The notes beneath the pieces are model-generated. The model was given only the letters and a program-made list of their open reading frames with translations. It was not told the DNA's origin and ran no database searches. The position numbers and the translations under genes were made by a program. From the NCBI GenBank assembly GCA_021838945.1, contig JAKCCH010000006.1, positions 1 through 58,770 on the forward strand: a stretch of 58,770 bases of DNA. The letters are read 5' to 3'. Origin of the DNA: Actinomycetes bacterium. GTDB lineage: Bacteria > Actinomycetota > Acidimicrobiia > Acidimicrobiales > Bog-793. Below, in pieces: positions 1 through 8,299 of this stretch. How positions within the stretch are numbered: the first letter of the stretch is position 1; each line of letters begins with the position of its first letter.

Positions 1-1232
1 ACCCCGGGGTACATCGCGAGGAAGGCGACCGCCTCCACGAGGTCGTCCGTCGGGCACTGGTCGTGCGCTGTGTGGGCGTGGACCTCTTCGCCCGGGCCGA
101 AGCCGATCGTCGGGATCCCGAGGCGGCCGCCCGCTGCACAGCCGTTCGTCGAGAACACCCAGTTCCCGATCCTCGGCGTGCGGCCGAGCGCCGACCGGCA
201 GGCGGCGACGCCGGTCTGCACGCTCACATGGTCCTCGGGGGTGACCCACGTCGGGAAGTACTTCTCGCTCGTGACCGTCATGCCCGTGTACGACCTCTTC
301 TCGTAGCCGAGCAGCGTGACCGTGGCGTTCGTCCGGGCGACCGACGGCAGGTTGCGCAGCTGCTCGAGCGCCTGTTCCGCCGACTCGCCCACGGTGAGCC
401 GGCGGTCCAGGTACAGGGTCGCGGTCGACGGCACGGCGTTGAGGCTCGGTGTCTCGCACTCGATCTTCGTGACCGCGACCGTGCCCGAGCCGAGGAAGTC
501 GTCGTGCCCGAGCCGGCTGTTCAGCTGCTCGATGTCGGCGATCACACAGGCGAGGTCGTAGACGGGGTTGTGGCCGCGCTCGGGTGCGGAGGCGTGGCAG
601 GAGGAGCCGAGCGTCTCGACCGCCACCTCGACCCGGCCGCGATGCCCTCGATAGAGCTGGCAGCCGGACGCCTCGCCGAGGACGACGACTTCCGGCCGCG
701 GGAGGACGCTCGTGAGGAGGTGCTCGAGGGCGAGGCCGTCGCACGTCTCCTCCTGGACGGAGCCGACGACGTACAGCGTGACATCCTCGAGCTGCCCGAG
801 ATCACGGGCAAGGGCGGCGGCGTGGATCATCGAGGCGATCCCGGCCTTGTTGTCGCTCGCGCCGCGGCCGTGCACGATCCCACCGTCGAGGCCGCCCTCG
901 AGCGCCGGCTCGAAGGGGTCGCGCGCCCACTCCTCGCGGCTGCCCACGTCAACGGTGTCGATGTGGCTGTCGTAGACGATCGTGACCGGACCATCGCCGA
1001 TCCTCCCGACGGCCGAGCCGAGCGGGTCGTCGAGGATCTCGTCGTATCCGAGGGAGCGCATCTCGCTCTGCAGGCGTGCGACCACATCGCCTTCGTCACC
1101 CGAGAGCGACGGGGTCTGGATGATGTCCCGAAGCAGCTCGACCGTGTCGGCCCGGTGGCCTTCGGCCTCCGCCTGCACGGCGTCGGGCGTCATCTCGGCA
1201 CCCTCCATGACGGTCACGGTTCTCGGCGTCAT
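1..1232 (-). CDS. M20 family metallohydrolase (YgeY-like), 3' end cut by window edge
   Basis: A continuous minus-strand frame encodes about 410 residues and runs off the left edge, so the C-terminus is missing. The ORF track omits it for that reason. It has the M20/ArgE/DapE layout: a metal-binding SHIDTVD motif near residue 90, then HGRGASDNKAG, then an EE pair (VQEET) before a lid domain. The family hydrolyses amide bonds with a di-zinc centre. The YgeY subgroup travels with purine and molybdenum-hydroxylase clusters, as here. The ATG overlaps the stop of the deaminase gene by ATGA, which fixes the start and implies coupling. The exact substrate cannot be read from sequence; a carbamoyl or acyl amino acid produced during purine breakdown is an inference. 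Confidence 0.85.
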   Translation of the reverse strand, partial: MTPRTVTVMEGAEMTPDAVQAEAEGHRADTVELLRDIIQTPSLSGDEGDVVARLQSEMRSLGYDEILDDPLGSAVGRIGDGPVTIVYDSHIDTVDVGSREEWARDPFEPALEGGLDGGIVHGRGASDNKAGIASMIHAAALARDLGQLEDVTLYVVGSVQEETCDGLALEHLLTSVLPRPEVVVLGEASGCQLYRGHRGRVEVAVETLGSSCHASAPERGHNPVYDLACVIADIEQLNSRLGHDDFLGSGTVAVTKIECETPSLNAVPSTATLYLDRRLTVGESAEQALEQLRNLPSVARTNATVTLLGYEKRSYTGMTVTSEKYFPTWVTPEDHVSVQTGVAACRSALGRTPRIGNWVFSTNGCAAGGRLGIPTIGFGPGEEVHAHTAHDQCPTDDLVEAVAFLAMYPG

Positions 1233-2545
1233 TCCCAGAGCCCCTTTGCTCTCGTGATGGCCTGCTCGCGCACGGCCCCGATCTCGACCTTCGTCAGCTC
1301 CCCGTCAGACACGACCGCCTCGCCGCGAACGAGGAGGTGCCGCACCTGCCGGCTCGGACCGAGGACGAGGGCGTCGACCGCCTCCTCGATGTCCGCCAGA
1401 TCACCCGCCGGCCAGACTGCGATGTCTGCCGGACAGCCCGGCTCGAGGCGACCGAGATCCCCCCGACCGAGGCATGCGGCGCCTCCCTCGGTGGCAAGCC
1501 GGAGCGCCGTGGCCGGCGCGAAGGCATCCGGGCGGCCATCGCGAAGGCGCGACAGCAGCAGCGCCATGCGGACCTCCGGGAGCAGCTGTCCGGGCTCGTT
1601 CGAGGCTGGGCCGTCCACACCGAGGCCGACCGGCGCACCGTGCTCGAGGAGGTCACGCACCCGGCAGATACCAGCACCGAGGCGGCCGTTCGAGCCCGGG
1701 CAGTGCGCGACACCCGTCCGGGCGGCACCGATTCGCCGGATCTCCGAGTCGTCGAAGTGGATCCCGTGCGCGAACCAGACGTCGTCGCCGATCCAGCCGA
1801 GCTCCTCCATGAGGTCAAGCGGCCGCTTTCCGAAGCGCGCGAGCGCGTCCCGCTCTTCGTCCAACGTCTCGGCCAGGTGCGTGTGCAGCCGGAGGCCGAG
1901 GGACCGGGCGAGAGATGCCGACTCGCGCATCAGCTCGGGAGTCACAGAGAACGGGCTGCAGGGAGCCACGACGACATGGACGCGGTCCGCATCCCGGCCG
2001 ACCGGTGGCGAGGCGAGGCGCTTCGCCACCGCCTCGGTGGAGGCGAGGATGGCGTCGGTCTCCTCGACGACCTCGTCCGGCGGCAGCCCGCCCTTGCTCT
2101 GCCCGAGGTCCATCGACCCCCGCGACAGGTAGAGGCGGACGCCGACTTCACCTGCCGCGCCGGCGATGGCGTCGAAGACGGTGTCGTCACCGGACGGGAC
2201 GATGTAGTGGTGGTCGAACACGGTCGTGACGCCCGACAGCGCAAGCTCGGCGGTCCCGCGCAATGCTGCGGCTCGGGCGTCCTCGGGCCGGATCCGTGCC
2301 CAGACCGGGTAGAGCTCGGTCAGCCACTCGAACAGGCTGCAGCTCGCGGCGCGGCCGCGCGTCAACCACTGGTACAGGTGGTGGTGGGTGTTCACGAGCC
2401 CGGGCGTGATGATGTCGCCGGAACAGTCGACGACCTGGTCACCCGGCTTTGGATTGGCGGAGCCGCCCACCGACGCGACGAGCCCGTCCTCGATGACGAC
2501 GTCGCCGAGAGGGTGTCGGGCGCCCCGGAGGATGGTGCGCGTCAT
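1229..2545 (-). CDS. 8-oxoguanine deaminase-type amidohydrolase
   Basis: A 438-residue cytosolic amidohydrolase of the ATZ/TRZ group. Visible metal and catalytic motifs are NTHHHLYQ (HxH, near residue 53), HTHLAET, HGIHFDD and GLGVDGPASN (metal Asp). The signature around SLFEWLTELYPVWA is typical of 8-oxoguanine deaminases, which convert 8-oxoguanine to uric acid and ammonia. Hydroxyatrazine-type or guanine deaminases are the alternatives, but the HHHLYQ/LYPVWA combination favours 8-oxoguanine. Its start overlaps the end of the molybdenum subunit gene by 4 nt and its stop overlaps the M20 gene by ATGA, so the three are co-translated. Context supports oxidised-purine salvage feeding the adjacent hydroxylase. 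Confidence 0.85.
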   Translation of the reverse strand: MTRTILRGARHPLGDVVIEDGLVASVGGSANPKPGDQVVDCSGDIITPGLVNTHHHLYQWLTRGRAASCSLFEWLTELYPVWARIRPEDARAAALRGTAELALSGVTTVFDHHYIVPSGDDTVFDAIAGAAGEVGVRLYLSRGSMDLGQSKGGLPPDEVVEETDAILASTEAVAKRLASPPVGRDADRVHVVVAPCSPFSVTPELMRESASLARSLGLRLHTHLAETLDEERDALARFGKRPLDLMEELGWIGDDVWFAHGIHFDDSEIRRIGAARTGVAHCPGSNGRLGAGICRVRDLLEHGAPVGLGVDGPASNEPGQLLPEVRMALLLSRLRDGRPDAFAPATALRLATEGGAACLGRGDLGRLEPGCPADIAVWPAGDLADIEEAVDALVLGPSRQVRHLLVRGEAVVSDGELTKVEIGAVREQAITRAKGLWE

Positions 2546-4869
2546 GAACCCGCCTCCCCTTGCCTCGGTGCCGCGAGTGCGATGTGCTCGGGCCGGATCG
2601 GCACCCGCGTCAGCGCGAGCCCGCTAGCCGCTCGGACCGCAGCCGCCACGGCGGCGGTGGACGAGATCGTCGGTGGCTCCCCTACCCCTTTTGCGCCGAA
2701 GGGAGCGCCAGGCTCGGGCTCTTCGACGAGAGCAGCGATCTGCACGAGCGGCATGTCGAGAGCGGTCGGGATGAGGTAGTCGGTGAAGGAGGCGTTTCGC
2801 ACGAGTCCCTGATCGACGAGGATCTCCTCCATCACGGCGAGGCCGACGCCTTGCGCGATGCCGCCCTCGATCTGGCCGACGACCTGGACGGGGTTGAGCA
2901 CTCGCCCGACGTCCTGAGCCGTGGTGACCTCGACCACCTTCACGAGGCCGAGGTCGAGATCCACGTCGACCACCGCCCGGTGGGCGGCGAAGGCGAACGA
3001 CACGTGCGCATCGCCCTGGCCGCGCTCGTCGAGTGGGAAGGTCGGGGCATGGCGGAACTCCACGGTCTCCTCGATCGCGGCGCCACCTGTCGCCTCCTCG
3101 ATCGTCTCGTCGATCTCCCCGTCGAAGGACACGACCCTCCCCTCACGCACCTCGAGCACAGCGGCGACGGTGCCATGACGGCGAGCAGCGAGATCGAGGA
3201 GCGAGTCACGCGCCTTGCGACACGCCGCGTCGACGGCGCCTCCCGACATCCACGTCTGGCGGCTGGCGGACGTCGATCCCGCCGAGCCGACTCCGGTGTC
3301 GGCCGGCGCGACGATGATCTTGTCCGTCCCGAAGACGTCCTCGGCGATCTGCTCGACGAGCGTGACGAGACCCTGGCCGACCTCGGCCGCCGCCGAGAAC
3401 ACCGTCACGATCCCGTGCTCGATGCGGCAGCGGGCGGTCGAGTAGTCGTCGAAGCCTTCGGAGTACATGAGGTTCTTGAACCCGACGGCGAAGCCGATGC
3501 CACGGCGGACCCGCGTGGGGTCGGCAGTGCGGCCGGCGCCGCCGGGCAGGGTCATCGACCCTGGCTCGTCTGCCGGGCCCCCGGGTGGCAGGGGAGCCTC
3601 GGCGCAGCGCCGGATCACCTCGGCGACGGGAGCGGCCCCGGTGAGTGCCTGCCCCGTGAGCAGCTCGTCGCCGGGCTGGAGCGCATTGCGGAGGCGGAGC
3701 TCGACCGGATCCATCCCGAGCGCGGCGGCGAGCTTGTCCATCTGCGCCTCGTAGGCATGGCAGACCTGGACGGCGCCGAATCCGCGCATGGCCCCGCAGG
3801 GCGGGTTGTTCGTCCGGACGACGTCGGCGTCGATCACGGCGTTCGGCACGAGGTAGGGACCTCCCGCGAAGCACGCCGCGTTCGCGAGGACCGCCGTCGA
3901 AGAAGACGCGTAGGCACCGCCGTCGAGCAGGATCTTCGCCTCGATCTTGACGATCCGGCCATCCCGGTCGGCCTCGTGCCGGTACGACATCCGAGCCGGA
4001 TGGCGGTGCACGTGCCCAAGAAACGACTCCTCGCGGCTGAACACCATCTTCACCGGCCTGCCGGTGCGAAGGGCGAGCAGGCAGATGTGCACCTGGAGGC
4101 TCACGTCCTCCCGTGCGCCGAACGCGCCCCCGACACCGGCGAGGTGGAGGCGCACCTTGTCGGGCGGGAGCGCCAGGCAGTCGGCGACCTGGTCGCGGTC
4201 GACGTGCAGCCACTGGGTCGAGATGAACAGGTCGACCCCACCGTCCTCGTCGGGGATGGCGAGCCCGGACTCGGGACCCATGAACGCCTGGTCCTGCATC
4301 CCGACCTCGTATGTTCCCTCGACCACGACGTCGCCGGAGGCGACAGCGTCGCCGTGACGGACCGAGATGTGCCGAACGGTGTTGCCCATCGGGTGCATGG
4401 GTGGCGTCACAGGGTCGAGTGCCCGCTCCGGATCGACGAGCGGGTCGATCGGCTCGTACGTCACCTCGATCAGCTCGGCCGCCTTCCTCGCCACCTCGGG
4501 GTGGTCGGCCGCGACGGCGGCGACGGCCTCGCCCATGTAGCGCGCCACGTCGCTCGCGAAGACCGGCTGGTCCTTCATCTCGAGCCCGAAGAACGGGTTG
4601 CCGGGAACGTCGTCGGCAACGAGGACGGCCTTCACGCCCGGCAGGTTGCGAGCGCGACTCGTGTCGATGCCCGTGATGCGAGCGGCCGGGTGAGGGGACC
4701 GGAGGACCTTGCCCCAGAGGGCACCTTCGGCCCAGAGGTCGGACGAGAAGGCGAACTCGCCCTTCACCTTCGGGCCACCGTCGGGGCGCTTCCGGCTCGT
4801 GCCGAGCGAGGCGGATCGGACGCGTGCTGGCGCCACAGCGGTGCTGCTCACGGCAGAGACGGTCGTCAT
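2542..4869 (-). CDS. Xanthine dehydrogenase-type molybdopterin-binding subunit
   Basis: 775 residues from the ATG at 4869; the longer ORF-track start adds an unrelated Arg/Cys-rich stretch. It is the large molybdenum cofactor subunit of the xanthine oxidase family. Motifs include GGAFGARED and GAMRGFGAVQ (cofactor contacts), EVGQGLVTLVEQ, and GAKGVGEPP, which carries the catalytic Glu near the C-terminus. It hydroxylates purine-like heterocycles with water as oxygen donor, passing electrons to the Fe-S and FAD subunits encoded just upstream. The start overlaps the Fe-S gene stop by ATGA at 4866-4869. The nearby deaminase and M20 hydrolase make a purine (hypoxanthine or xanthine) the most likely substrate; this is inference. 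Confidence 0.9.
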   Translation of the reverse strand: MTTVSAVSSTAVAPARVRSASLGTSRKRPDGGPKVKGEFAFSSDLWAEGALWGKVLRSPHPAARITGIDTSRARNLPGVKAVLVADDVPGNPFFGLEMKDQPVFASDVARYMGEAVAAVAADHPEVARKAAELIEVTYEPIDPLVDPERALDPVTPPMHPMGNTVRHISVRHGDAVASGDVVVEGTYEVGMQDQAFMGPESGLAIPDEDGGVDLFISTQWLHVDRDQVADCLALPPDKVRLHLAGVGGAFGAREDVSLQVHICLLALRTGRPVKMVFSREESFLGHVHRHPARMSYRHEADRDGRIVKIEAKILLDGGAYASSSTAVLANAACFAGGPYLVPNAVIDADVVRTNNPPCGAMRGFGAVQVCHAYEAQMDKLAAALGMDPVELRLRNALQPGDELLTGQALTGAAPVAEVIRRCAEAPLPPGGPADEPGSMTLPGGAGRTADPTRVRRGIGFAVGFKNLMYSEGFDDYSTARCRIEHGIVTVFSAAAEVGQGLVTLVEQIAEDVFGTDKIIVAPADTGVGSAGSTSASRQTWMSGGAVDAACRKARDSLLDLAARRHGTVAAVLEVREGRVVSFDGEIDETIEEATGGAAIEETVEFRHAPTFPLDERGQGDAHVSFAFAAHRAVVDVDLDLGLVKVVEVTTAQDVGRVLNPVQVVGQIEGGIAQGVGLAVMEEILVDQGLVRNASFTDYLIPTALDMPLVQIAALVEEPEPGAPFGAKGVGEPPTISSTAAVAAAVRAASGLALTRVPIRPEHIALAAPRQGEAGS

Positions 4870-5480
4870 CCGGCGCCCTCTTGCCGCGTGGCACCGGCAG
4901 CAACAGGTGCGGCACGTGATGCCGCCGCGAGTCGGGCGTCCCTCACGGTCTCGACTGCCTCGAGGATCCGGCCGTAGCCGGTGCACCGGCAGAGGTTGCC
5001 GGAGATCGCCTCACGGATCTCGAGCTCGGAAGGTCGGGGGTTGCGCTCGAGCAGGTCGTGGACCGTCACGATCAGGCCCGGTGTGCAGAAGCCGCACTGG
5101 ACCGCGCCGGTCTCGGTGAACGCCACCTGTACGTCGGTGAAGCGCTCGCCAGCACCAAGACCTTCCACCGTCACGATCTCCCGGCCGCCGGCGGTCGCTG
5201 CAAGAACGAGACAGGAGCACACGAGCTCACCGTCGACAAGCACCGAGCACGAGCCGCACTCCCCCTGCTCGCACGCGTTCTTCGCACCGGGCAGCCCGAG
5301 CCGGTTGCGCAGCACGTACAGCAGGCTCTCGCCCATCCACGCCCCGCGGAGCTCGTGCTCCTGCCCGTTGACGGACAGGGTGTACGAACACTGGTCGGGC
5401 TGGTCAGCTTGGTCGGGCTGGTCGGGCTGGTCGGGCTGGTCGGGCTGGTCGGGCTGGTCGGCCCGACCGGCGGTGGTCAC
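4866..5480 (-). CDS. Xanthine dehydrogenase-type [2Fe-2S] subunit with DQP-repeat N-terminus
   Basis: 204 residues starting at a GTG (5480) that overlaps the FAD gene stop as GTGA. Two [2Fe-2S] centres are visible: the plant-ferredoxin type CEQGECGSCSVLVDG...C and the helical CGFCTPG...CRCTGYG. It shuttles electrons from the molybdenum subunit to FAD. Family members usually begin directly at the ferredoxin fold. This one carries an extra N-terminal tail made of repeated Asp-Gln-Pro triplets, encoded by a 9-bp tandem repeat. The repeat keeps frame, so copy changes would only lengthen the tail. A later internal start would remove the tail, but no better-placed start or ribosome site was seen. 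Confidence 0.88.
   Translation of the reverse strand: MTTAGRADQPDQPDQPDQPDQPDQADQPDQCSYTLSVNGQEHELRGAWMGESLLYVLRNRLGLPGAKNACEQGECGSCSVLVDGELVCSCLVLAATAGGREIVTVEGLGAGERFTDVQVAFTETGAVQCGFCTPGLIVTVHDLLERNPRPSELEIREAISGNLCRCTGYGRILEAVETVRDARLAAASRAAPVAAGATRQEGAG
5391..5462 (-). repeat. 9-bp tandem repeat inside the Fe-S subunit gene
   Basis: Eight head-to-tail 9-mers of CTGGTCGGG on the plus strand; two units carry substitutions (CTGGTCAGC and TTGGTCGGG). On the coding strand each unit reads Asp-Gln-Pro. The near-identical core copies suggest recent slippage expansion. Confidence 0.92.
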
Positions 5481-6340
5481 GCTGCCACCCGCTCGAGGGC
5501 TCGGCGGGCGCAGACGCCTACCGCATGGCGGCGGTAGGCAGCGGTCGACCGGTGATCGTCGATCGGGCGTGAGGCAGCGGACACGAGCCCGGCGAAGCGC
5601 TCGAGCGCCCCGTCCCGGTGGGCATCCCCGGCCAGCACCCCGCCGGCATCCCAGTCCAGCACCTCGCCGGCGAGCTCCTCTGCCTCGTGCGCCCGCAGCG
5701 GAACGGGTCCGACCGAGCCGAGGGCGACCCTCACCGAGCAGGAGTCGAGGTCGACCACGACGGCGGCGGAGCAGACGGCGATGACCATGGCGTTGCGGGT
5801 CCCGACCTTCAGGAATTCCTGGCGGGTGCGCCGCGTTGGAACCCGGACGGAGTGGACGACGTCGTGGGGGCGGAGAGCGGTCCGTTTGGCTCCGGTGACG
5901 AAGTCGCCGACCGGCACCTCGCGCCGGCCGTCGGCAGACTCGACCACCACGACCGCATCGAGGGCCACGAGGACGGGGAGCGTGTCGCCGGCCGGGCTCG
6001 CAGTGGCGAGGTTCCCGCCGAGTGTGCCCGCATTGCGAATCTGGGGGGACCCGACGGTTCGAGCCGCCTGGGCGAGAGCGGGAAGCCGGCCGGCGAGGTC
6101 GGGCTGCAGCATCTCGGTGTACGTGAGCGCCCCGCCGAGCACCAGCTCTCCGGTCGCGGCGTCTTCGCTCCAACCCTTCAGTTCCGTCACCCTGCTCAGG
6201 CTCATGATCGACGCCGGCCGGCGGCGACCGAAGTTGATCTCGACCATGAGGTCGGTGCCGCCTGCCAGGAGCTCGCACCCGGGGTCGGCAGCAAGCCCGG
6301 TGACCAGCTCTTCGAGCGAATCAGGGACGCGCACGCTCAC
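5477..6340 (-). CDS. Xanthine dehydrogenase-type FAD-binding subunit
   Basis: 287 residues from GTG 6340. The ORF-track start is a TTG that lies inside the promoter. It is a PCMH-type FAD-binding protein of the CoxM/XdhB group. An N-terminal LLAGGTDLMVEI segment binds the FAD pyrophosphate, a second RNAGTLGGNLATASPAGD motif contacts flavin, and a CO_deh_flav_C domain follows. It takes electrons from the Fe-S subunit and gives them to NAD or another acceptor. It is the first of five overlapping genes (FAD, Fe-S, Mo, deaminase, M20). The -10 like TACGAT ends 6 nt before the GTG and no Shine-Dalgarno is present, so the mRNA is probably leaderless. Confidence 0.88.
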   Translation of the reverse strand: MSVRVPDSLEELVTGLAADPGCELLAGGTDLMVEINFGRRRPASIMSLSRVTELKGWSEDAATGELVLGGALTYTEMLQPDLAGRLPALAQAARTVGSPQIRNAGTLGGNLATASPAGDTLPVLVALDAVVVVESADGRREVPVGDFVTGAKRTALRPHDVVHSVRVPTRRTRQEFLKVGTRNAMVIAVCSAAVVVDLDSCSVRVALGSVGPVPLRAHEAEELAGEVLDWDAGGVLAGDAHRDGALERFAGLVSAASRPIDDHRSTAAYRRHAVGVCARRALERVAA

Positions 6341-6378
6341 AGCGCAATCGTACGACACCTGCTTACACAAAATGTCAA
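6341..6378 (-). promoter_or_regulatory. Probable leaderless promoter of the purine hydroxylase operon
   Basis: On the minus strand TTGACA (-35-like) is followed after 20 nt by TACGAT, then 6 nt and the GTG start. The 20-nt spacer is long. The AT-rich segment after TTGACA (TTTTGTGTAA) gives a weak inverted repeat that could bind a repressor or activator. The site lies in the 59-nt gap behind the Rieske gene, so the operon may also receive read-through from it. Confidence 0.55.
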
Positions 6379-6399
6379 CTTCGCTGGCGGCTGCTCGGG

Positions 6400-8151
6400 C
6401 TACTCGTCCGCCTCCTCGTAGAGGGCCTCGCCGCGGCGAAGACGCCCTGCGATGATGACGATCTGGGCGAGCTCCCGGCGCGTCGGGGTGTGCGCCGCGA
6501 GGAAGCGTGCAGCACCGACGAGCACCAGGGCCGACTCCTCGGATCCTTCGGGCCAGGCGAGCGACTGGCGCACGGCAGCTTCGTAGGTCTGGAACCAGTG
6601 GAACCCGGCGTCTTCGCGGAGCAAGGCGCTCCCAAGTGCCTCGATCGCTGCCGACCGGCTACCGCCGCTCTTCAGGTGCCCGTAGACGATGGCACCGGCC
6701 TCGTCGACTCGCCCCTCCGAGTCGAAGCAGGCCGCGAGGTCGGCCAGATCCCCGCTCGTCGCCCTCGGCAATCGTGCCGCCGGCACGTTCAAGAAACGAT
6801 CGAGGAACACCTTCATCGCCACCTGAACGACGCCACGGAGCAGCTGCGGCGAGGGCGCCCGGACGATCATCTGGTGCAGCGCATTGGCGGCAGTGAACCC
6901 GTGGTGGACGACGTCCCAGTCACTGTGGTCGTTCTGGACGTGGAAGCGGGTGACCCGCAACGAGGCCGCAAGGGCCACGGCCCGCGCGAGCTGCTCACCC
7001 GAGGCGCCTTCGTCGATGGCGCGGAAGATGGCGTCGATGGCGACGGCCGGGTCGTCGCCGAGGAGGTCCCATGCGAGCTTCGCGGGGCCACCCGCGGCTT
7101 CGAAGCGTCCGGACGCCTCGTGATCCAAGGCGCCGCCGTCGAAGTCCGCGCTCGACAGCGCGCCCTCGAGCCGCTCGCCTGCCTCGTTCGCGAGGGTGGC
7201 GAGGTCGTATGGGTGGCGCCAGGAACCCTCCTCCTCGTGGCGGGTGGCGTGAGCCGTCTCGTGCGCAAGCGTCGGGAGGACGATGGGTGCAAAGGCAGGC
7301 CCGAGGTGCCCGACGAGCTCGAACGCCTTGTTCGTGAAGTCGAGGATGTGGCCCTCGTCGAGGAAGACGTGGTCGGTGATGGCGGCGCCCATCATGGCCG
7401 CGACCTCGTCGGACTCCCAGCCCGCGCTGACGGCCGACACGAGGGTGCGCTCGGCTGCATCGCCCGAACGCGTCTCGATGAAGCGCCGGTACCAGGAAAC
7501 CAGGCGGTCCTTTGGGAGGTCGCTCGCCGGCAACGGGTCGAGCGGGAACCGTGGCGGGTTGCCGCGGGTGTTGCCCGACAGGAAGCTCAACCCCTGCAGG
7601 AGGGCGAGCGGTCGGTCGCCCCATTCGAGGTGCTCGAGGACGTTCGCCATGGCGGAGAGCACGGTGAGCCCGGATCCGAATCCGCCCTCCCGGTACGAGC
7701 AGCCGAACCGGGCTGCTGCGCCGACGATCTCGGCGGGTTCCACCCCGGCGTCGAGCATGGCCAGCACCGCTTTGGCGAGCACGAGCGTCAAGCCTTGTTC
7801 GAGCCCCTCGTCGAGCCGCCGGAAGGCGTGTTCCCGGTCAAAGGGCCGAGGCTCGGCGTTCAACACCACCCGTCCGCCCTCGATGTCCACCGGGTAGGCC
7901 CGCACGTCGTCGGCCCACGGATCGAGCGTGCCGCCCGACTCGAGGTCGAAACGCGCATGGTGCCAATGACACGTCACCATCCCGCTCTCGACGGACCCAC
8001 GATGGAGCGGGAAGCCGAGGTGCGGGCAGCGATCGTCGATGCCGTACGCGCACCCGTCGTGCCAGAACACGCAGACGGGCTGGCTTCCCGCCTTTCCAGT
8101 CAGGAATCCGGCCTCCTGGAGCTCTTCGATGCTCCCGATGTCGACCCGCAT
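6400..8151 (-). CDS. Rieske [2Fe-2S] domain protein with large helical C-terminal domain
   Basis: 583 residues. The first 100 form a Rieske ferredoxin domain with both cluster motifs, CPHLGFPLH and CHWHH, giving the Cys-His/Cys-His ligation of a [2Fe-2S] centre. The remaining 480 residues are mostly alpha-helical with HETAHATRH and HVQNDHSDWD segments containing many His and Asp. No oxygenase catalytic domain is recognisable, so this is not a standard ring-hydroxylating alpha subunit. A redox carrier or sensor role is inferred only. It is transcribed from a promoter with SoxR/MerR geometry and precedes the molybdenum hydroxylase operon by 59 nt. The ATG at 8151 has GAGGTGAG upstream. Confidence 0.75.
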   Translation of the reverse strand: MRVDIGSIEELQEAGFLTGKAGSQPVCVFWHDGCAYGIDDRCPHLGFPLHRGSVESGMVTCHWHHARFDLESGGTLDPWADDVRAYPVDIEGGRVVLNAEPRPFDREHAFRRLDEGLEQGLTLVLAKAVLAMLDAGVEPAEIVGAAARFGCSYREGGFGSGLTVLSAMANVLEHLEWGDRPLALLQGLSFLSGNTRGNPPRFPLDPLPASDLPKDRLVSWYRRFIETRSGDAAERTLVSAVSAGWESDEVAAMMGAAITDHVFLDEGHILDFTNKAFELVGHLGPAFAPIVLPTLAHETAHATRHEEEGSWRHPYDLATLANEAGERLEGALSSADFDGGALDHEASGRFEAAGGPAKLAWDLLGDDPAVAIDAIFRAIDEGASGEQLARAVALAASLRVTRFHVQNDHSDWDVVHHGFTAANALHQMIVRAPSPQLLRGVVQVAMKVFLDRFLNVPAARLPRATSGDLADLAACFDSEGRVDEAGAIVYGHLKSGGSRSAAIEALGSALLREDAGFHWFQTYEAAVRQSLAWPEGSEESALVLVGAARFLAAHTPTRRELAQIVIIAGRLRRGEALYEEADE

Positions 8152-8185
8152 GCTCTCACCTCTTTCTGCGACGCGTACGCGGAGG

Positions 8186-8216
8186 ACGATACGACTTCAA
8201 GTCGACTTGAAGTCAA
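8186..8216 (-). promoter_or_regulatory. MerR/SoxR-type promoter with long palindromic spacer
   Basis: On the minus strand TTGACT (-35) and TATCGT (-10) are separated by 19 bp, two more than optimal, as in MerR-family promoters. The spacer holds the palindrome ACTTCAAGTCGACTTGAAGT, part of a perfect 22-bp palindrome at 8193-8214. The core TCAAGTNNACTTGA begins directly after the -35, the same register as in the Escherichia coli soxS promoter. It would drive the Rieske gene, with about 27 nt of leader. No MerR/SoxR gene lies in the window. Confidence 0.75.
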
Positions 8217-8257
8217 GCGGTTCACGGCAACCTTGCGCGCGCATGCGCTTCTCACGA

Positions 8258-8299
8258 GGCAACCTTCGCCTGCCGCCGTGCGTCTATACGATCGTGCTC
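8258..8299 (+). promoter_or_regulatory. ECF-type promoter upstream of the sigma factor gene
   Basis: GGCAACC (8258-8264) and CGTC (8281-8284) are separated by 16 nt, resembling the GGAACC/CGTC elements used by many ECF sigma factors. TACGAT overlaps the second element and ends 7 nt before the ATG. A second GGCAACCTT lies 32 nt further upstream. The arrangement suggests autoregulation. Confidence 0.5.

Noticed and set aside
2560-4977. 805-residue plus-strand ORF
   Set aside because: Antisense shadow of the molybdenum subunit gene; Arg/His/Glu-rich low-quality translation without any motif.
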